This document shows positions 20,821-29,757 of a stretch of DNA of 53,558 nt, in pieces; positions within the stretch are counted from its first letter, which is position 1, and each line of letters begins with the position of its first letter. The notes under the pieces were generated by a model, which saw only the letters and a program-made list of their open reading frames with translations, searched no databases and was not told the DNA's origin. Made by a program: the position numbers and the translations under genes. The DNA comes from Wenzhouxiangella sp. (GTDB lineage: Bacteria; Pseudomonadota; Gammaproteobacteria; Xanthomonadales; Wenzhouxiangellaceae). The stretch lies in assembly GCA_007134485.1 (NCBI GenBank), contig SLKT01000072.1:1-53558 (forward strand). The letters run 5' to 3'.

Positions 20821-21002
20821 AACCCGCCTCGTTTGCCACCATCCGTCACGAGGCGGTGTCAGGTCCAGTGGCTGTGGAGTTTCGCGACCGAGCAAGCCGG
20901 AGGCGTAGCCCGATCTACGGCGAGGACTTGCGACCGAGTGAAGCTCCGCAGACGCTGGGCCTGGCGCCGCCGCAGTAGGCATGGTGGTAAACGAGGCGGG
21001 TT
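20821..21002. repeat. 182-bp imperfect palindromic element
   Basis: The left 62 nt (20821-20882) and the reverse complement of the right 62 nt (20941-21002) align without gaps at 48 of 62 positions, beginning with a perfect 14-nt block (AACCCGCCTCGTTT). Pairing continues patchily inward (GCAAG and CGTAG blocks). Seven of the 14 mismatches would be G-U pairs in an RNA read from the plus strand. The element has no coding content I can support and looks like a MITE-like or structured-RNA element. Confidence 0.65.
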
Positions 21003-21047
21003 CAGGGCTCGGTTCGAACCGAGGTTCTCTTCCATTGACGGGCACTT

Positions 21048-21089
21048 CAGATACCAAAAAACCCCGCAAGCGGGGCCTTTTGGTATCTG
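21048..21089 (-). terminator. Intrinsic terminator of tRNA-Arg, extended palindrome
   Basis: Read on the minus strand, CCCCGC and GCGGGG form the core stem followed by TTTTTT, and flanking AGATACCAAAA pairs with TTTTGGTATCT, giving a hairpin of about 42 nt. Its first bases overlap the encoded CCA end of the tRNA (21088-21090). Confidence 0.85.
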
Positions 21090-21164
21090 GCGCGCCCGGC
21101 AGGATTCGAACCTGCGACACCTGCCTTCGGAGGGCAGTACTCTATCCAGCTGAGCTACGGGCGC
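21088..21164 (-). tRNA. tRNA-Arg (anticodon CCG)
   Basis: The minus strand folds as a full cloverleaf: acceptor GCGCCCG with CGGGCGC, D-loop AGCTGGATA, anticodon stem CTGCC/GGCAG with loop CTCCGAA (anticodon CCG, reading CGG), T-loop GTTCGAATC, discriminator G and an encoded CCA. 77 nt including CCA. Followed at once by an intrinsic terminator. Confidence 0.96.
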
Positions 21165-21188
21165 ATCGTGGGCCGGTATTTTACCCTA

Positions 21189-23048
21189 TCAGGGCTCTTC
21201 GAAGCGATCCTGGAAGACACCCGCCTGGAATTCGTAGGCGCCGATGTCGAGTGCATCGCCCGAGATGCGTTCAAAGCCCGGGCCGCGCTGGTCGTATTCG
21301 GGCGCATCGCCGAAATTATTGCCGGCGGCAATGGCCGGGCTGGTGGGCAAAAGGCGTTGGGTATAGGTTGGGCCACCGTGATCCTCGAATCCCGCCAGTT
21401 CAGGGTCTTCGTCAAGTACGTTGCCGCCGTCATTGGAAAAGGTCGATCCGGCGGGCTCACTGATCAGCGAATTGCGGACGCTGCAGCTACTGGAACCGGC
21501 CAGTTCCGTGGAGAGGGGCGGGGATGTATTGACCAGATTGGCAAACAGGGTGTTACGGATCGAACACGGGACAGACGAAGAGACCCCGTCACCGCCCGAG
21601 CCGGCATCATTGAAAGTAAGGGTCGAATAGGCGACCCTCAGTGTGCCATTGCCCTCTGCATTGATGGCGCCAAAGTCCGAGCCGAAGTTGGCAATCACCG
21701 AACTGTTGCTGACCAGAAGATCGCTGTCTTCACCCAGGTAGGCAGCAATTCCGCCGCCTCCCGCGTAGTAGAGCTCGCTGGAACGGATGGCTAAATCACC
21801 CGTGATTTCACTGGTTGCAGTGCCCAGCAGAATATGCCCACCCGTATCACCGTCATTGAAGATCACTCTTGATGCGAACATTTCGAATCGTTCGAAGTCT
21901 CCGGTCAGATGGAGCGCTCCACCCCCGCCGGAAGAATGACCGCCGAATTGCGATTCCGTGATAACCAGTTCGGCATTGTCACCGTCGACCCGGGCAGCGC
22001 CACCGAACAGGTTGCTCTCGTTATATGTTGCAAGGGCCTCAGCAATATACAAATAGCTGTTCTCGTCAAGATCGGCAAACAGCCCGCCACCGACGTAGAG
22101 GGCCTCGTTGTTCGAATACTCGCTACCGTCGGTGCTGACGTCCTGATTCTCGAGGACCAGGCCCACGGCCCCACCACTACAGTCAGTGCATTGGTTGTAG
22201 GCAAATTGGTTATTCCTGATCAGTGCCCCACCGTCACTCAGGTAACCGGCCATGCCACCCCCTATTCCCCCGTAACTCGAATTGTAAAGAATATCGTTGT
22301 ATTTGATTCGGAGATCATCGGCCTGATCAGCAACAATGAATACCCCGCCACCGCTGTAATACGAGTCATTGAAGTGAATCTCGTTATTACGAATGGTAGC
22401 CAACCCCCAACCAGACTTGTTCAGGTAGAGGCCACCTCCGTCAATGGCATAGTTGTCGACAATCTCGCTGTCACGAATTTCGACCTCGCCATCGTCAGTG
22501 GACGCATGGTAAATGCCGCCCCCGTTGCTCGACGCAGTATTGCCGCTGATCACCGAATCGCGAACGGCCAGATGGGTGGCCTGGCTGTTGAGGCCGCCTC
22601 CGGATCCGGCGTTGCCACCGGAGACGCTCAATCCGTCAATGGTCAATTGTTCGACACTGTCCTCGGCAATCAGCACCGAACCGCTGGCGTCATCCGAAAG
22701 CTCCACGCCGATCCGTTCATCGCCATCGATGCGCAGCGATGCCGTAATGACCAGTGAATCGGACTTGGTGATGGTCCCGTCAAGCCCCCCGGCAAAGACG
22801 ATGGTCGGGTAGTCATCGGTCGGCGCCGAACAGTTTCCCTGGATCGTCTGAGTGTTGACCGCTTCAACGGCGTCATGCAGCGTGCATTCACCCGGGGTGC
22901 CGGCGCTGCCCAGCGTGGTGACTTCGATGGTGTTGGACCCGGCATGCGCCAGAGAACTGCCGACCGCCAGTGTCAGTGGGGCCAGGCGCGCGACGCTGGC
23001 GCCCGAAACGGAATACTTGATTGATCCAGGCTTGCGGGTTCGGGACAT
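21189..23048 (-). CDS. Exported right-handed beta-helix protein
   Basis: A 619-residue protein. ATG 23048 is chosen because GGAGGG lies 5 nt upstream (the upstream in-frame codons would include this site). Signal peptide residues 1-36 end in SSLAHAGS. The mature protein opens with [13 protein letters not shown], typical of the choice-of-anchor/CSLREAI class of extracellular beta-helix proteins, followed by many repeats such as [14 protein letters not shown] and [11 protein letters not shown]. The C-terminus has the DIGAYEFQ motif seen in this class and ends VFQDRFEEP. Surface or secreted; ligand unknown. It lies 24 nt after the tRNA-Arg 5' end on the same strand. Confidence 0.88.
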   Translation of the reverse strand: MSRTRKPGSIKYSVSGASVARLAPLTLAVGSSLAHAGSNTIEVTTLGSAGTPGECTLHDAVEAVNTQTIQGNCSAPTDDYPTIVFAGGLDGTITKSDSLVITASLRIDGDERIGVELSDDASGSVLIAEDSVEQLTIDGLSVSGGNAGSGGGLNSQATHLAVRDSVISGNTASSNGGGIYHASTDDGEVEIRDSEIVDNYAIDGGGLYLNKSGWGLATIRNNEIHFNDSYYSGGGVFIVADQADDLRIKYNDILYNSSYGGIGGGMAGYLSDGGALIRNNQFAYNQCTDCSGGAVGLVLENQDVSTDGSEYSNNEALYVGGGLFADLDENSYLYIAEALATYNESNLFGGAARVDGDNAELVITESQFGGHSSGGGGALHLTGDFERFEMFASRVIFNDGDTGGHILLGTATSEITGDLAIRSSELYYAGGGGIAAYLGEDSDLLVSNSSVIANFGSDFGAINAEGNGTLRVAYSTLTFNDAGSGGDGVSSSVPCSIRNTLFANLVNTSPPLSTELAGSSSCSVRNSLISEPAGSTFSNDGGNVLDEDPELAGFEDHGGPTYTQRLLPTSPAIAAGNNFGDAPEYDQRGPGFERISGDALDIGAYEFQAGVFQDRFEEP

Positions 23049-23148
23049 GTTGCCCTCCATTATCAATGACCTTTTACCGTAACAAAACCTATTGCCGATT
23101 TCGAACAACCGGCGCTCTTGGCCGAGATGATGTTCCAAGTTGATCCAT

Positions 23149-23177
23149 TTGCATTTTTGCCAAATAGGTGCTTAACT
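23149..23177 (+). promoter_or_regulatory. Sigma70-like promoter of the sensor cluster
   Basis: TTGCAT (23149-23154) and TTAACT (23172-23177) are 17 nt apart. Transcription from here would start near 23184, downstream of the GTG at 23168, which argues for a later start codon in the substrate-binding protein gene. Confidence 0.5.
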
Positions 23178-23230
23178 TGCACCATTGTCAGGGGTTTTTC
23201 CAGGCGGACGGGTGGAAAGTGGAGAAGCGG

Positions 23231-24319
23231 TTGTCAACACTGACCAATCAATTCTGTCAGACAAGCAAGGGGCGGGGGATTCCATTCACAATCCTGGCCG
23301 TGCTTGCATGGCTGCTGTCCTCATGTCTCGGCGCCGCGGAGGCCGAAAGTGTGCGAATTGCCGGGTCGGCCTGGGTGGGGGATGCACCGACCCGCATCGC
23401 CGATCAACTGGGGCTATTCAATGTCGACACAAGTGCGGCTGATCCGGTCATTGAAGTGGATCAGTACGCTTCCGGGGTGGAAGCATTGCAGGCCATGCGC
23501 GACAACCATGCCGAGTTTGCGCTTGCTGCGGCCACCCCGGTGGCTGCGGCCCTGCTGGACGCAGATTTCCAGGAGCACGGCCAACCTGACTTGGTGGTCC
23601 TGGCCAGCGTGGCCTTGTCGAATCGCTCGCACAAGCTGATCGTTCGCCAGCCTTTTGGCGACCGTGACCCGGCCCAATGGCAAGACTTGCGTGTCGGCGT
23701 CATGATGGGCAGTTCCTCGCATTTCGGCTGGTCGCGGTTCAGCACGTTTCACGGAATGGATAAAGACCAGGTAACACTGGTTGATTTGCGGGTCGAGGAC
23801 ATGGCCGGCGCATTGATTGCCGGGGAGGTGGATGCCGTGCTGGTATGGCGTCCCTGGGACCAGGCCTTGCAGGACAGAATCGGCGATGACTTGGTAGAAC
23901 ATTCGTTGCGCATGTTCCACACGGTCAATTGGTTGCTGGTCGCCGATCGGGACCATGCGTTGCAGCACCCGGAAGTGGTCGGTCGAGTATTGCAGGCTTA
24001 TCGCAAGGCCATGACGCTTATCGATGGCGATCCCGAACACGCTTACGGAATCTATTCCGACGCCAGTGGCCTGCCCATGGAACTGGTCCGCCGAAGTGCT
24101 GACGGAATGATCTGGAGACTGAGTCTGAACTGGTCTGCGCTGGTCGCCGTGACCACGCAACTGGAGTGGTTGGCGACCTGGGGAGAATTCGCGGATCGGA
24201 CACCGCCACCGCCACGTCAATACTTTCATGGTCAACCGCTCAGGGAATTGGCCGAAGAAATCGTCAACCTGGCTGATTTCATGATGATGTCGGAGCCCAC
24301 ATCGAGTGAAGGCCCGTGA
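23231..24319 (+). CDS. ABC-type substrate-binding lipoprotein (NMT1/SsuA-like)
   Basis: A 362-residue protein with a signal peptide containing a lipobox-like LLSSC and a periplasmic NMT1/SsuA-type fold (WVGDAPTRIADQLGLF, DLRVGVMMGSSSHFGW, AGEVDAVLVWRPWD). Start: TTG 23231 has GGAGAAG 4-10 nt upstream and lies downstream of the inferred promoter; GTG 23168 is the longest option. No permease or ATPase gene is near. Instead the gene overlaps a hybrid histidine kinase by 4 nt (GTGA), so the protein probably presents a small ligand to that kinase rather than to a transporter. Ligand unknown. Confidence 0.85.
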   Translation: MSTLTNQFCQTSKGRGIPFTILAVLAWLLSSCLGAAEAESVRIAGSAWVGDAPTRIADQLGLFNVDTSAADPVIEVDQYASGVEALQAMRDNHAEFALAAATPVAAALLDADFQEHGQPDLVVLASVALSNRSHKLIVRQPFGDRDPAQWQDLRVGVMMGSSSHFGWSRFSTFHGMDKDQVTLVDLRVEDMAGALIAGEVDAVLVWRPWDQALQDRIGDDLVEHSLRMFHTVNWLLVADRDHALQHPEVVGRVLQAYRKAMTLIDGDPEHAYGIYSDASGLPMELVRRSADGMIWRLSLNWSALVAVTTQLEWLATWGEFADRTPPPPRQYFHGQPLRELAEEIVNLADFMMMSEPTSSEGP

Positions 24320-26553
24320 AGATTCGCACTCTGGTACGCATCGGTCTTGCCATGGTCCTGCTCGGGGTGCCGGGACTGATCACTTACGGCGCCTGGGTAT
24401 GGCACAACATCGAAATCCTGGTCGGGCAGAACGAACGCCTGCATGGTCATCATCAGCGAATTCATTCCCTGGCCACTACCATCGATTACCTGACCCTGGT
24501 GCGAATGGACCCTGAGGTTGTCGAGGCAATGGCACGGGACGCCAGCGCTCTGGGCCAAGAGCTGCAGGTTTTCGATCACGCTCTGACTCGGCTGGCGGTC
24601 AGCCACCTGGAGGAAATCGCTCTGATCGGTAAAGAACTGGCGGAACTGCCACCAGGCCTGGACAACCCATCAAGCGCACATCAATCCGAATCCGCCACCG
24701 CCCTGTTGTCCCGTCAGCTTCGCATCCATCATGCCGGCGCCCGTGAATCGCTTTCGGCCCTGCAGCACCTCAAGGATCGCCGATTGCGGGAGCAGACCCG
24801 AAACCACCTGGTGTCCCTGGCTGCGGTTGCCATGGTGTTTGCCACGTTGCTGCTGATCATGGCGATCCTCGTTCGACGCCGACTGGCCGGCCCGGTCAGT
24901 GCAATCAATCGCGGCCTGCAGGAAGTCCGGCAAGGCAACCTGGAGGCGCGCATTGACCTGGACCAGAATGATGAATTCGGACTTCTCGCCCAGTCGTTCA
25001 ACTCCATGGCCAGCGCCAGGCAGAAGTATCAGCAGAAGTTGGCAGAACGCATCAAGGAAATCAATTGCCTTTACCAGGTGCTGGAGTTGACCTCGGATAC
25101 CGAGCTCGATATTGATCGTATTGGCAAGGAAATCGCCCAACTGATCCCTATCAGCCTGATAGATCCCGAACGGGCGGTGGCCCGGGTCATACTGCCAAGT
25201 GGCCGCGAACACCGCAGCACGCCGTGGGCCGATCCGGTCATCTCGATTACGAAAGATGTCATGGTCGATGACCAAGTGGTTGGGATGGTGGAATTCGGCT
25301 ATCAACAAGTTCCCGACTGGGCCGATCACGAAACCGAAGTGTTTCCGGACGAGGAACGCGACCTGATCAACGGCATTGCCCTGCACCTGGGGCGCATGAT
25401 CAAGAACCGTCGCCTGGCCGAGTCCCTGGCCCGATCCGATCGTCTCAAGGCCATCGGCGAACTGACCGGCGGCATATCGCATGACTTCAACAATCTGCTG
25501 ACCGTCATTCTCGGCAACGCAGAACTGTTGGAAGACAGCCTCGCCGGACAACCCGATGCCAGGCTGGCCGAAATGATTACGACCGCGGCCCAACGCGGCA
25601 GCAAACTGACCCAGCACTTGCTGGCGTTCGCCAGGCGCCAGGCGCTGGAACCGCGCAATATCGACCTCAACCGAATGCTGATGGACATGCAGGACATGTT
25701 GCAGCGCAGTCTGGGCGAAGACATCGAGATCAACATGAAATTGACCGATGAGCTTTGGCCTGCCCTGGTCGACCCCACGCAGCTCGAAAGCGCCATTCTC
25801 AATCTTTCCCTGAATGCCCGTGACGCAATGCCATCGGGTGGCCGACTGGCCCTGGAAACCGACAACATCATCCTCGATGCCGATTACGCCGCTATCCACG
25901 ATGAAGTCGACCCGGGCGCTTACGTCATGCTGGCCGTTTCGGACAACGGCCATGGCATCGAGCCCGAGGCATTGGCCCGTGTCTTCGAACCGTTCTTTAC
26001 CACCAAATCGCATGGAACCGGGCTGGGATTGAGCATGGTGTTCGGCCTGATCAAGCAGTCTCGCGGTCATATCCGCATCTACTCCGAGCCGAGTGAGGGC
26101 ACCACGGTGCGGTTGTACCTGCCGCGCGCCGATCGCGGTTCGGCCATCCAGGAAGAAGCCGCCAATGATGCAATCGATGATACCGTCGGCCAGGAAACGA
26201 TCCTGGTCGTCGAGGACAATGACCTGGTTCGCAAGTACTCAGCCGCTCGACTCGGTCAATGGGGATACAAGGTCCTGGAAGCCTCATCCGGTCGCGAGGC
26301 GCTGGACATCGTCAGCCGGCATGGAGGGATCGATTTGCTGTTTACCGACGTGGTCATGCCGGGCATGGGCGGGCGCGAGCTGGTCAGGCAAGCCGTCGAA
26401 ATCCAGCCCGGCATCAAGGTCTTGTACACATCGGGTTATACCGAGAATGCAATTGTCCACCACGGACGCCTGGATAAGGGTGTGAATCTGCTGTCGAAGC
26501 CCTACCGCGCCAGTGAACTCAGGCGAAGGGTGCGCCAGGCGCTTGATCAGTAG
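24316..26553 (+). CDS. Hybrid histidine kinase (TM-HAMP-HisKA-HATPase-REC)
   Basis: A 745-residue inner-membrane sensor. TM1 is residues 8-30, a periplasmic helical domain follows to about 160, TM2 is about 161-186, then HAMP (RRRLAGPVSAINRGLQEV), a linker domain, the HisKA H-box [12 protein letters not shown] (His389), an HATPase with N and G boxes ([29 protein letters not shown]) and a C-terminal receiver with phospho-acceptor Asp678 (LLFTDVVMP). The HDFNNLLT H-box and receiver are typical of BaeS/FixL-type hybrid kinases. GTG start overlaps the substrate-binding gene stop. Its partner phospho-target is not certain; the downstream REC-EAL protein is the obvious candidate. Confidence 0.93.
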   Translation: MKIRTLVRIGLAMVLLGVPGLITYGAWVWHNIEILVGQNERLHGHHQRIHSLATTIDYLTLVRMDPEVVEAMARDASALGQELQVFDHALTRLAVSHLEEIALIGKELAELPPGLDNPSSAHQSESATALLSRQLRIHHAGARESLSALQHLKDRRLREQTRNHLVSLAAVAMVFATLLLIMAILVRRRLAGPVSAINRGLQEVRQGNLEARIDLDQNDEFGLLAQSFNSMASARQKYQQKLAERIKEINCLYQVLELTSDTELDIDRIGKEIAQLIPISLIDPERAVARVILPSGREHRSTPWADPVISITKDVMVDDQVVGMVEFGYQQVPDWADHETEVFPDEERDLINGIALHLGRMIKNRRLAESLARSDRLKAIGELTGGISHDFNNLLTVILGNAELLEDSLAGQPDARLAEMITTAAQRGSKLTQHLLAFARRQALEPRNIDLNRMLMDMQDMLQRSLGEDIEINMKLTDELWPALVDPTQLESAILNLSLNARDAMPSGGRLALETDNIILDADYAAIHDEVDPGAYVMLAVSDNGHGIEPEALARVFEPFFTTKSHGTGLGLSMVFGLIKQSRGHIRIYSEPSEGTTVRLYLPRADRGSAIQEEAANDAIDDTVGQETILVVEDNDLVRKYSAARLGQWGYKVLEASSGREALDIVSRHGGIDLLFTDVVMPGMGGRELVRQAVEIQPGIKVLYTSGYTENAIVHHGRLDKGVNLLSKPYRASELRRRVRQALDQ

Positions 26554-26558
26554 TTATC

Positions 26559-28037
26559 ATGGGAAGCATGAGTCGACGCGCGAACATCATCCTGGCCGGA
26601 TCGCTGATCGGCGCCACGGCATTGATCTTCCTGACCGATCTGCTGACCATGCTCGGGTTTGCTCACGGCATGCTGTACGTGATCGTGATTCTGATTGCAT
26701 CGATCAGTGGCCATCGCGGACTGATCATCACCATGAGTGGCCTGGCCGTCGCGCTGATCGCACTGGGTTATTTCGTGGCCCCGCAAGCACCCGAGGCATT
26801 TCCAACCGAATATGTCATTGCAAACCGGGCGGTTTCCGCCCTGATCGTGCTGACGATCTGTGCCTTGGCGGTGACACGTGTCCACATCATGCGCGATCGA
26901 AACGAAACAGAATCGCGACTGGCCCGGCGACTGACCACTACGCTGGAAAGCATCACCGATGGATTCGTGCTGCTCGACCGCGACTGGAGATTCACCTTCG
27001 CCAACTCACGGGCCGAAGCGTTGCTGGAGTGCAGTGAAGAGGACTTGCTTGGCAGATCCATCTGGGAGGCCTTCCCGCAAACGATGGGCACGGAGCTCGA
27101 GTCCAAGTATCGACAGGCCATCGAATCGGGCAAGTCCGTTCAGCTCAAGTACCATGACCAGGTACTGGAGCGCTGGTTCTCGATTACCGCCTATCCATCC
27201 GACGAGGGCCTGGCAGTCTACTTTCAGGACATTACCGAGCGCGTGAGTATCGAGGAGCAGCTGCGTCAATCCCAGCGTCTCGAAGCAGTCGGTCAGCTGA
27301 CCGGCGGTATCGCTCACGACTTCAACAACTTGCTGACCGTACTGCTGGGCAATGCCGAGCTGCTGCGCGAAGACCTGCCCGATGATCACCCGTTGAAGGA
27401 CGTTGCCGGCACCATGGTCCAGGCGGCCCAGCGCGGTTCGGAGCTGACCCAGAGACTGCTGGCCTTTGCCCGCCGCCAGGCGCTCAATCCCAGGCCCACT
27501 GATGTCAATCGGCTGGTCGCTCACATGGACGACTTGCTGCGCCGGGCGCTGGGCGACCATGTCGAGATTGAATTGTCCCGGGGCGGCGGGCTATGGCTGG
27601 CCATGGTCGATGAGGCCCAGCTTGAATCAGCCCTTTTGAACCTGTGCCTGAACGCACGCGACGCCATGCCACGTGGTGGCCGGCTGACCATTGAAACCGC
27701 CAATGTTCGCCTTGATCAGGATTATGCCGAGCAACACGGAGAAACCAGGCCCGGACAGTATGTCATGTTGGCAGTGTCGGATACCGGCAAGGGAATCGAC
27801 CCGGAACATCTTGACAAGGTGTTCGAGCCGTTTTTTACTACCAAGGCAAAGGGCAAGGGAACCGGGTTGGGCTTGTCGATGATCTACGGTTTCATCAAGC
27901 AGTCGGAAGGTCACGTCAACATCTATTCCGAACCCGGAGAGGGCACCACCATCCGGATGTATCTGCCGCGCGCCCGAGAAGATATTCGTCCCCCGGAGAC
28001 AACCGCAGCGTCCAATCCGAAATCACTCCGGTCATGA
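26559..28037 (+). CDS. Membrane PAS histidine kinase, hybrid with receiver lost by frameshift
   Basis: A 492-residue kinase paralogous to the preceding gene. Four hydrophobic segments fill residues 8-110, then a PAS domain ([19 protein letters not shown] to YFQDITERV, about 125-230), the H-box [12 protein letters not shown] (His253) and an HATPase with [14 protein letters not shown] and KGTGLGLSM. After [14 protein letters not shown] the frame ends at TGA 28035-28037. The next frame, beginning [11 protein letters not shown] at 28033, encodes the missing receiver, so a one-base change in the linker has split a hybrid kinase; a run of five C at 27991-27995 is one place a slip could occur. ATG 26568 is an alternative start. 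Confidence 0.9.
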   Translation: MGSMSRRANIILAGSLIGATALIFLTDLLTMLGFAHGMLYVIVILIASISGHRGLIITMSGLAVALIALGYFVAPQAPEAFPTEYVIANRAVSALIVLTICALAVTRVHIMRDRNETESRLARRLTTTLESITDGFVLLDRDWRFTFANSRAEALLECSEEDLLGRSIWEAFPQTMGTELESKYRQAIESGKSVQLKYHDQVLERWFSITAYPSDEGLAVYFQDITERVSIEEQLRQSQRLEAVGQLTGGIAHDFNNLLTVLLGNAELLREDLPDDHPLKDVAGTMVQAAQRGSELTQRLLAFARRQALNPRPTDVNRLVAHMDDLLRRALGDHVEIELSRGGGLWLAMVDEAQLESALLNLCLNARDAMPRGGRLTIETANVRLDQDYAEQHGETRPGQYVMLAVSDTGKGIDPEHLDKVFEPFFTTKAKGKGTGLGLSMIYGFIKQSEGHVNIYSEPGEGTTIRMYLPRAREDIRPPETTAASNPKSLRS

Positions 28038-28065
28038 AACCATCCTGCTAGTCGAGGATGACGAC

Positions 28066-28437
28066 ATGGTGCGCGAATTTGCCGAAGCACAATTGAGAAG
28101 TCTGGGTTACCGGGTGCTTGTGGCCGAGAATGGGCCGCGGGCGCTCGAGCTGATCCAGAAACATGAAGAGATCGATCTGTTGTTCACCGACGTGGTCATG
28201 CCCGGCGGCATGAGCGGCCGCGACCTGGCCGAACAGGCCACGAAGATCAGACCGCACTTGAAAGTCTTGTACACGTCCGGCTACACGGAGAACGCGATCG
28301 TCCACCACGGTCGCCTGGATCCCGATGTGCAGTTGTTGAGCAAGCCTTATCGACGCATCGATCTGGCCAAGCGTCTACGCGGGCTGTTAGATGCCGGCAA
28401 TAGCCGGCGCCAATCCAGACAGGACAACCAACAATGA
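28066..28437 (+). CDS. Receiver domain, detached C-terminus of the preceding kinase
   Basis: The first ATG in frame is 28066, giving 123 residues. The domain actually begins earlier in this frame ([11 protein letters not shown] at 28033-28065, without a start codon), so translation from 28066 would lose the first beta-strand and the acidic pocket residues. The phospho-acceptor region LLFTDVVMPGG and the TSGYTENAIVHHGRLD segment closely match the receiver of the upstream hybrid kinase. It is best read as the frameshifted tail of the 26559 gene; alternatively a rare frameshift or internal start produces it. Its stop overlaps the next start by 4 nt (ATGA). Confidence 0.6.
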   Translation: MVREFAEAQLRSLGYRVLVAENGPRALELIQKHEEIDLLFTDVVMPGGMSGRDLAEQATKIRPHLKVLYTSGYTENAIVHHGRLDPDVQLLSKPYRRIDLAKRLRGLLDAGNSRRQSRQDNQQ

Positions 28438-29627
28438 ACGAACAAAAACTCCTGATCATCGATGATGATGACATGATCGGACAGACCATGTCCTACATCG
28501 CCCGCTCGATTGGAATAGAGGCGCATGCAACCAGTCAACCCGATGAGTTTTTCGAACAGGTCGAATCTTGGAAACCAACCCACATCGCGCTTGACCTCGT
28601 CATGCCCGACATGGACGGTGTCGAGGTGCTGGTCGAGCTGGCCAAGCGGGAGTGTTCGGCTGGCATCATCATTACCAGTGGCGTAGGCCCGCGAGTGCTC
28701 GATGCCGCCCGCCGGTCGGCAGGTGAGCACGGGCTCAACATCATCGGAGTACTCTCCAAGCCCTTTTCACCGGCGCTGTTGCGGCAAATGCTGACGACTG
28801 AAGTCAACGCCGTCGACGGTTCCGGATTTGCATCCACTCGTGGCAAGGGCAGGGACATCGAGGTCGGCGAGCTTGCCGAAGCCATCGAAAACGGGGAAAT
28901 CGAGCTGGCTTACCAACCCAAGGTCTGGTGCAACAGCGGGTTGCTGGCCGGGTTCGAGGCGCTGGCGCGCTGGCGAAGCCCACAGCGCGGTATGGTCATG
29001 CCCGGGCAATTCATTCCGGTGGCCGAATCCGGCGATCTGATCAAGCGCCTGACCCTGGAGGTCATGGATCTGGCCATGGAATGGATGTCGGAAAGCCTGG
29101 ACGATTCACAAGCCGATGAAGATGACTGGTTGTCGATGTCGATCAATATTTCGGCCCTGACCCTGGATGACCCGCACTTCATCAACCACGTGACCACCCA
29201 GTGCAAGAGGTTCGGCATCGCACCGGGTCGACTGATCTTCGAATTGACCGAAACCAGCGCCATGCAGGACCCGGTCACATCGCTGGATCTGCTGACCCGG
29301 TTGCGGATGAAAGGCTTTCAGTTATCCATCGATGATTTCGGTACCGGCTATTCGTCGATGCTGCAATTGGTGCGGCTGCCGTTTTCGGAAATCAAGATCG
29401 ACCGCTCATTCGTGATGTCGGCCAGCCGGTCGACCGAATCGCGCGCGGTGATTCGGTCAATCATCGAGCTTGGGCGCAGCCTTGGTCTGAGAACAACCGC
29501 CGAAGGCGTCGAGGATGCCGAGACCCTGGAATACCTCAAGGAACTGCGCTGCGAGCTTGCCCAAGGCTACTTGATTTCAAAACCACTCTCAGGCGCCGAA
29601 GCCAGCAGCTGGGCGGAGAATGGTTAA
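28434..29627 (+). CDS. Response regulator with EAL c-di-GMP phosphodiesterase domain
   Basis: A 397-residue protein. The N-terminal receiver (residues 1-120) has DDDD acidic residues and acceptor Asp in HIALDLVMPDMDG. The EAL domain (about 145-395) keeps the catalytic set: GFEALARW, NISALT, ELTETS, DDFGTGYSS, KIDRSFV and AEGVE, and ends QGYLISKPL. It should hydrolyse c-di-GMP to pGpG when phosphorylated by the upstream kinases. Last gene of the sensor cluster, with 4-nt overlap to the receiver fragment. Cytoplasmic. Confidence 0.95.
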   Translation: MNEQKLLIIDDDDMIGQTMSYIARSIGIEAHATSQPDEFFEQVESWKPTHIALDLVMPDMDGVEVLVELAKRECSAGIIITSGVGPRVLDAARRSAGEHGLNIIGVLSKPFSPALLRQMLTTEVNAVDGSGFASTRGKGRDIEVGELAEAIENGEIELAYQPKVWCNSGLLAGFEALARWRSPQRGMVMPGQFIPVAESGDLIKRLTLEVMDLAMEWMSESLDDSQADEDDWLSMSINISALTLDDPHFINHVTTQCKRFGIAPGRLIFELTETSAMQDPVTSLDLLTRLRMKGFQLSIDDFGTGYSSMLQLVRLPFSEIKIDRSFVMSASRSTESRAVIRSIIELGRSLGLRTTAEGVEDAETLEYLKELRCELAQGYLISKPLSGAEASSWAENG

Positions 29628-29672
29628 AAAAGGGCCGGTGCCCCAAGTGCAGGGAGGGATTGGGCACCGGCC
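29626..29672 (-). terminator. Strong intrinsic terminator of the GGDEF-EAL gene
   Basis: An 11-bp perfect stem (GGCCGGTGCCC at 29633-29643 with its complement at 29662-29672). On the minus strand it is followed by CTTTTTT, about 86 nt after the GGDEF-EAL stop. It also sits 5 nt after the REC-EAL stop on the plus strand but has no T-run in that direction. Confidence 0.85.
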
Positions 29673-29757
29673 AGAGCGGAATTTTCACGCCGCCCTTGTT
29701 TTATATAACGTGAATCAGCAGAAAAACGGGTCAAAAATAGCGAAATTCCCGCAGGGT

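Noticed and set aside
20734-21105. A complete integrative element at tRNA-Arg
   Set aside because: Only 354 nt separate the repeats and there is no integrase or cargo gene.
20803-21153. Short frames over the tRNA and palindrome region
   Set aside because: They read through the palindromic element and tRNA (VRILPGAP-type translations are typical tRNA artefacts).
23168-23230. GTG 23168 as start of the substrate-binding protein
   Set aside because: It would precede the inferred transcription start and add an unusual N-terminus before the signal peptide.
24670-26070. 466-codon open frame on the minus strand inside the hybrid kinase
   Set aside because: It is the shadow of a GC-rich gene with clear kinase motifs on the plus strand; the minus translation has no recognisable domain.
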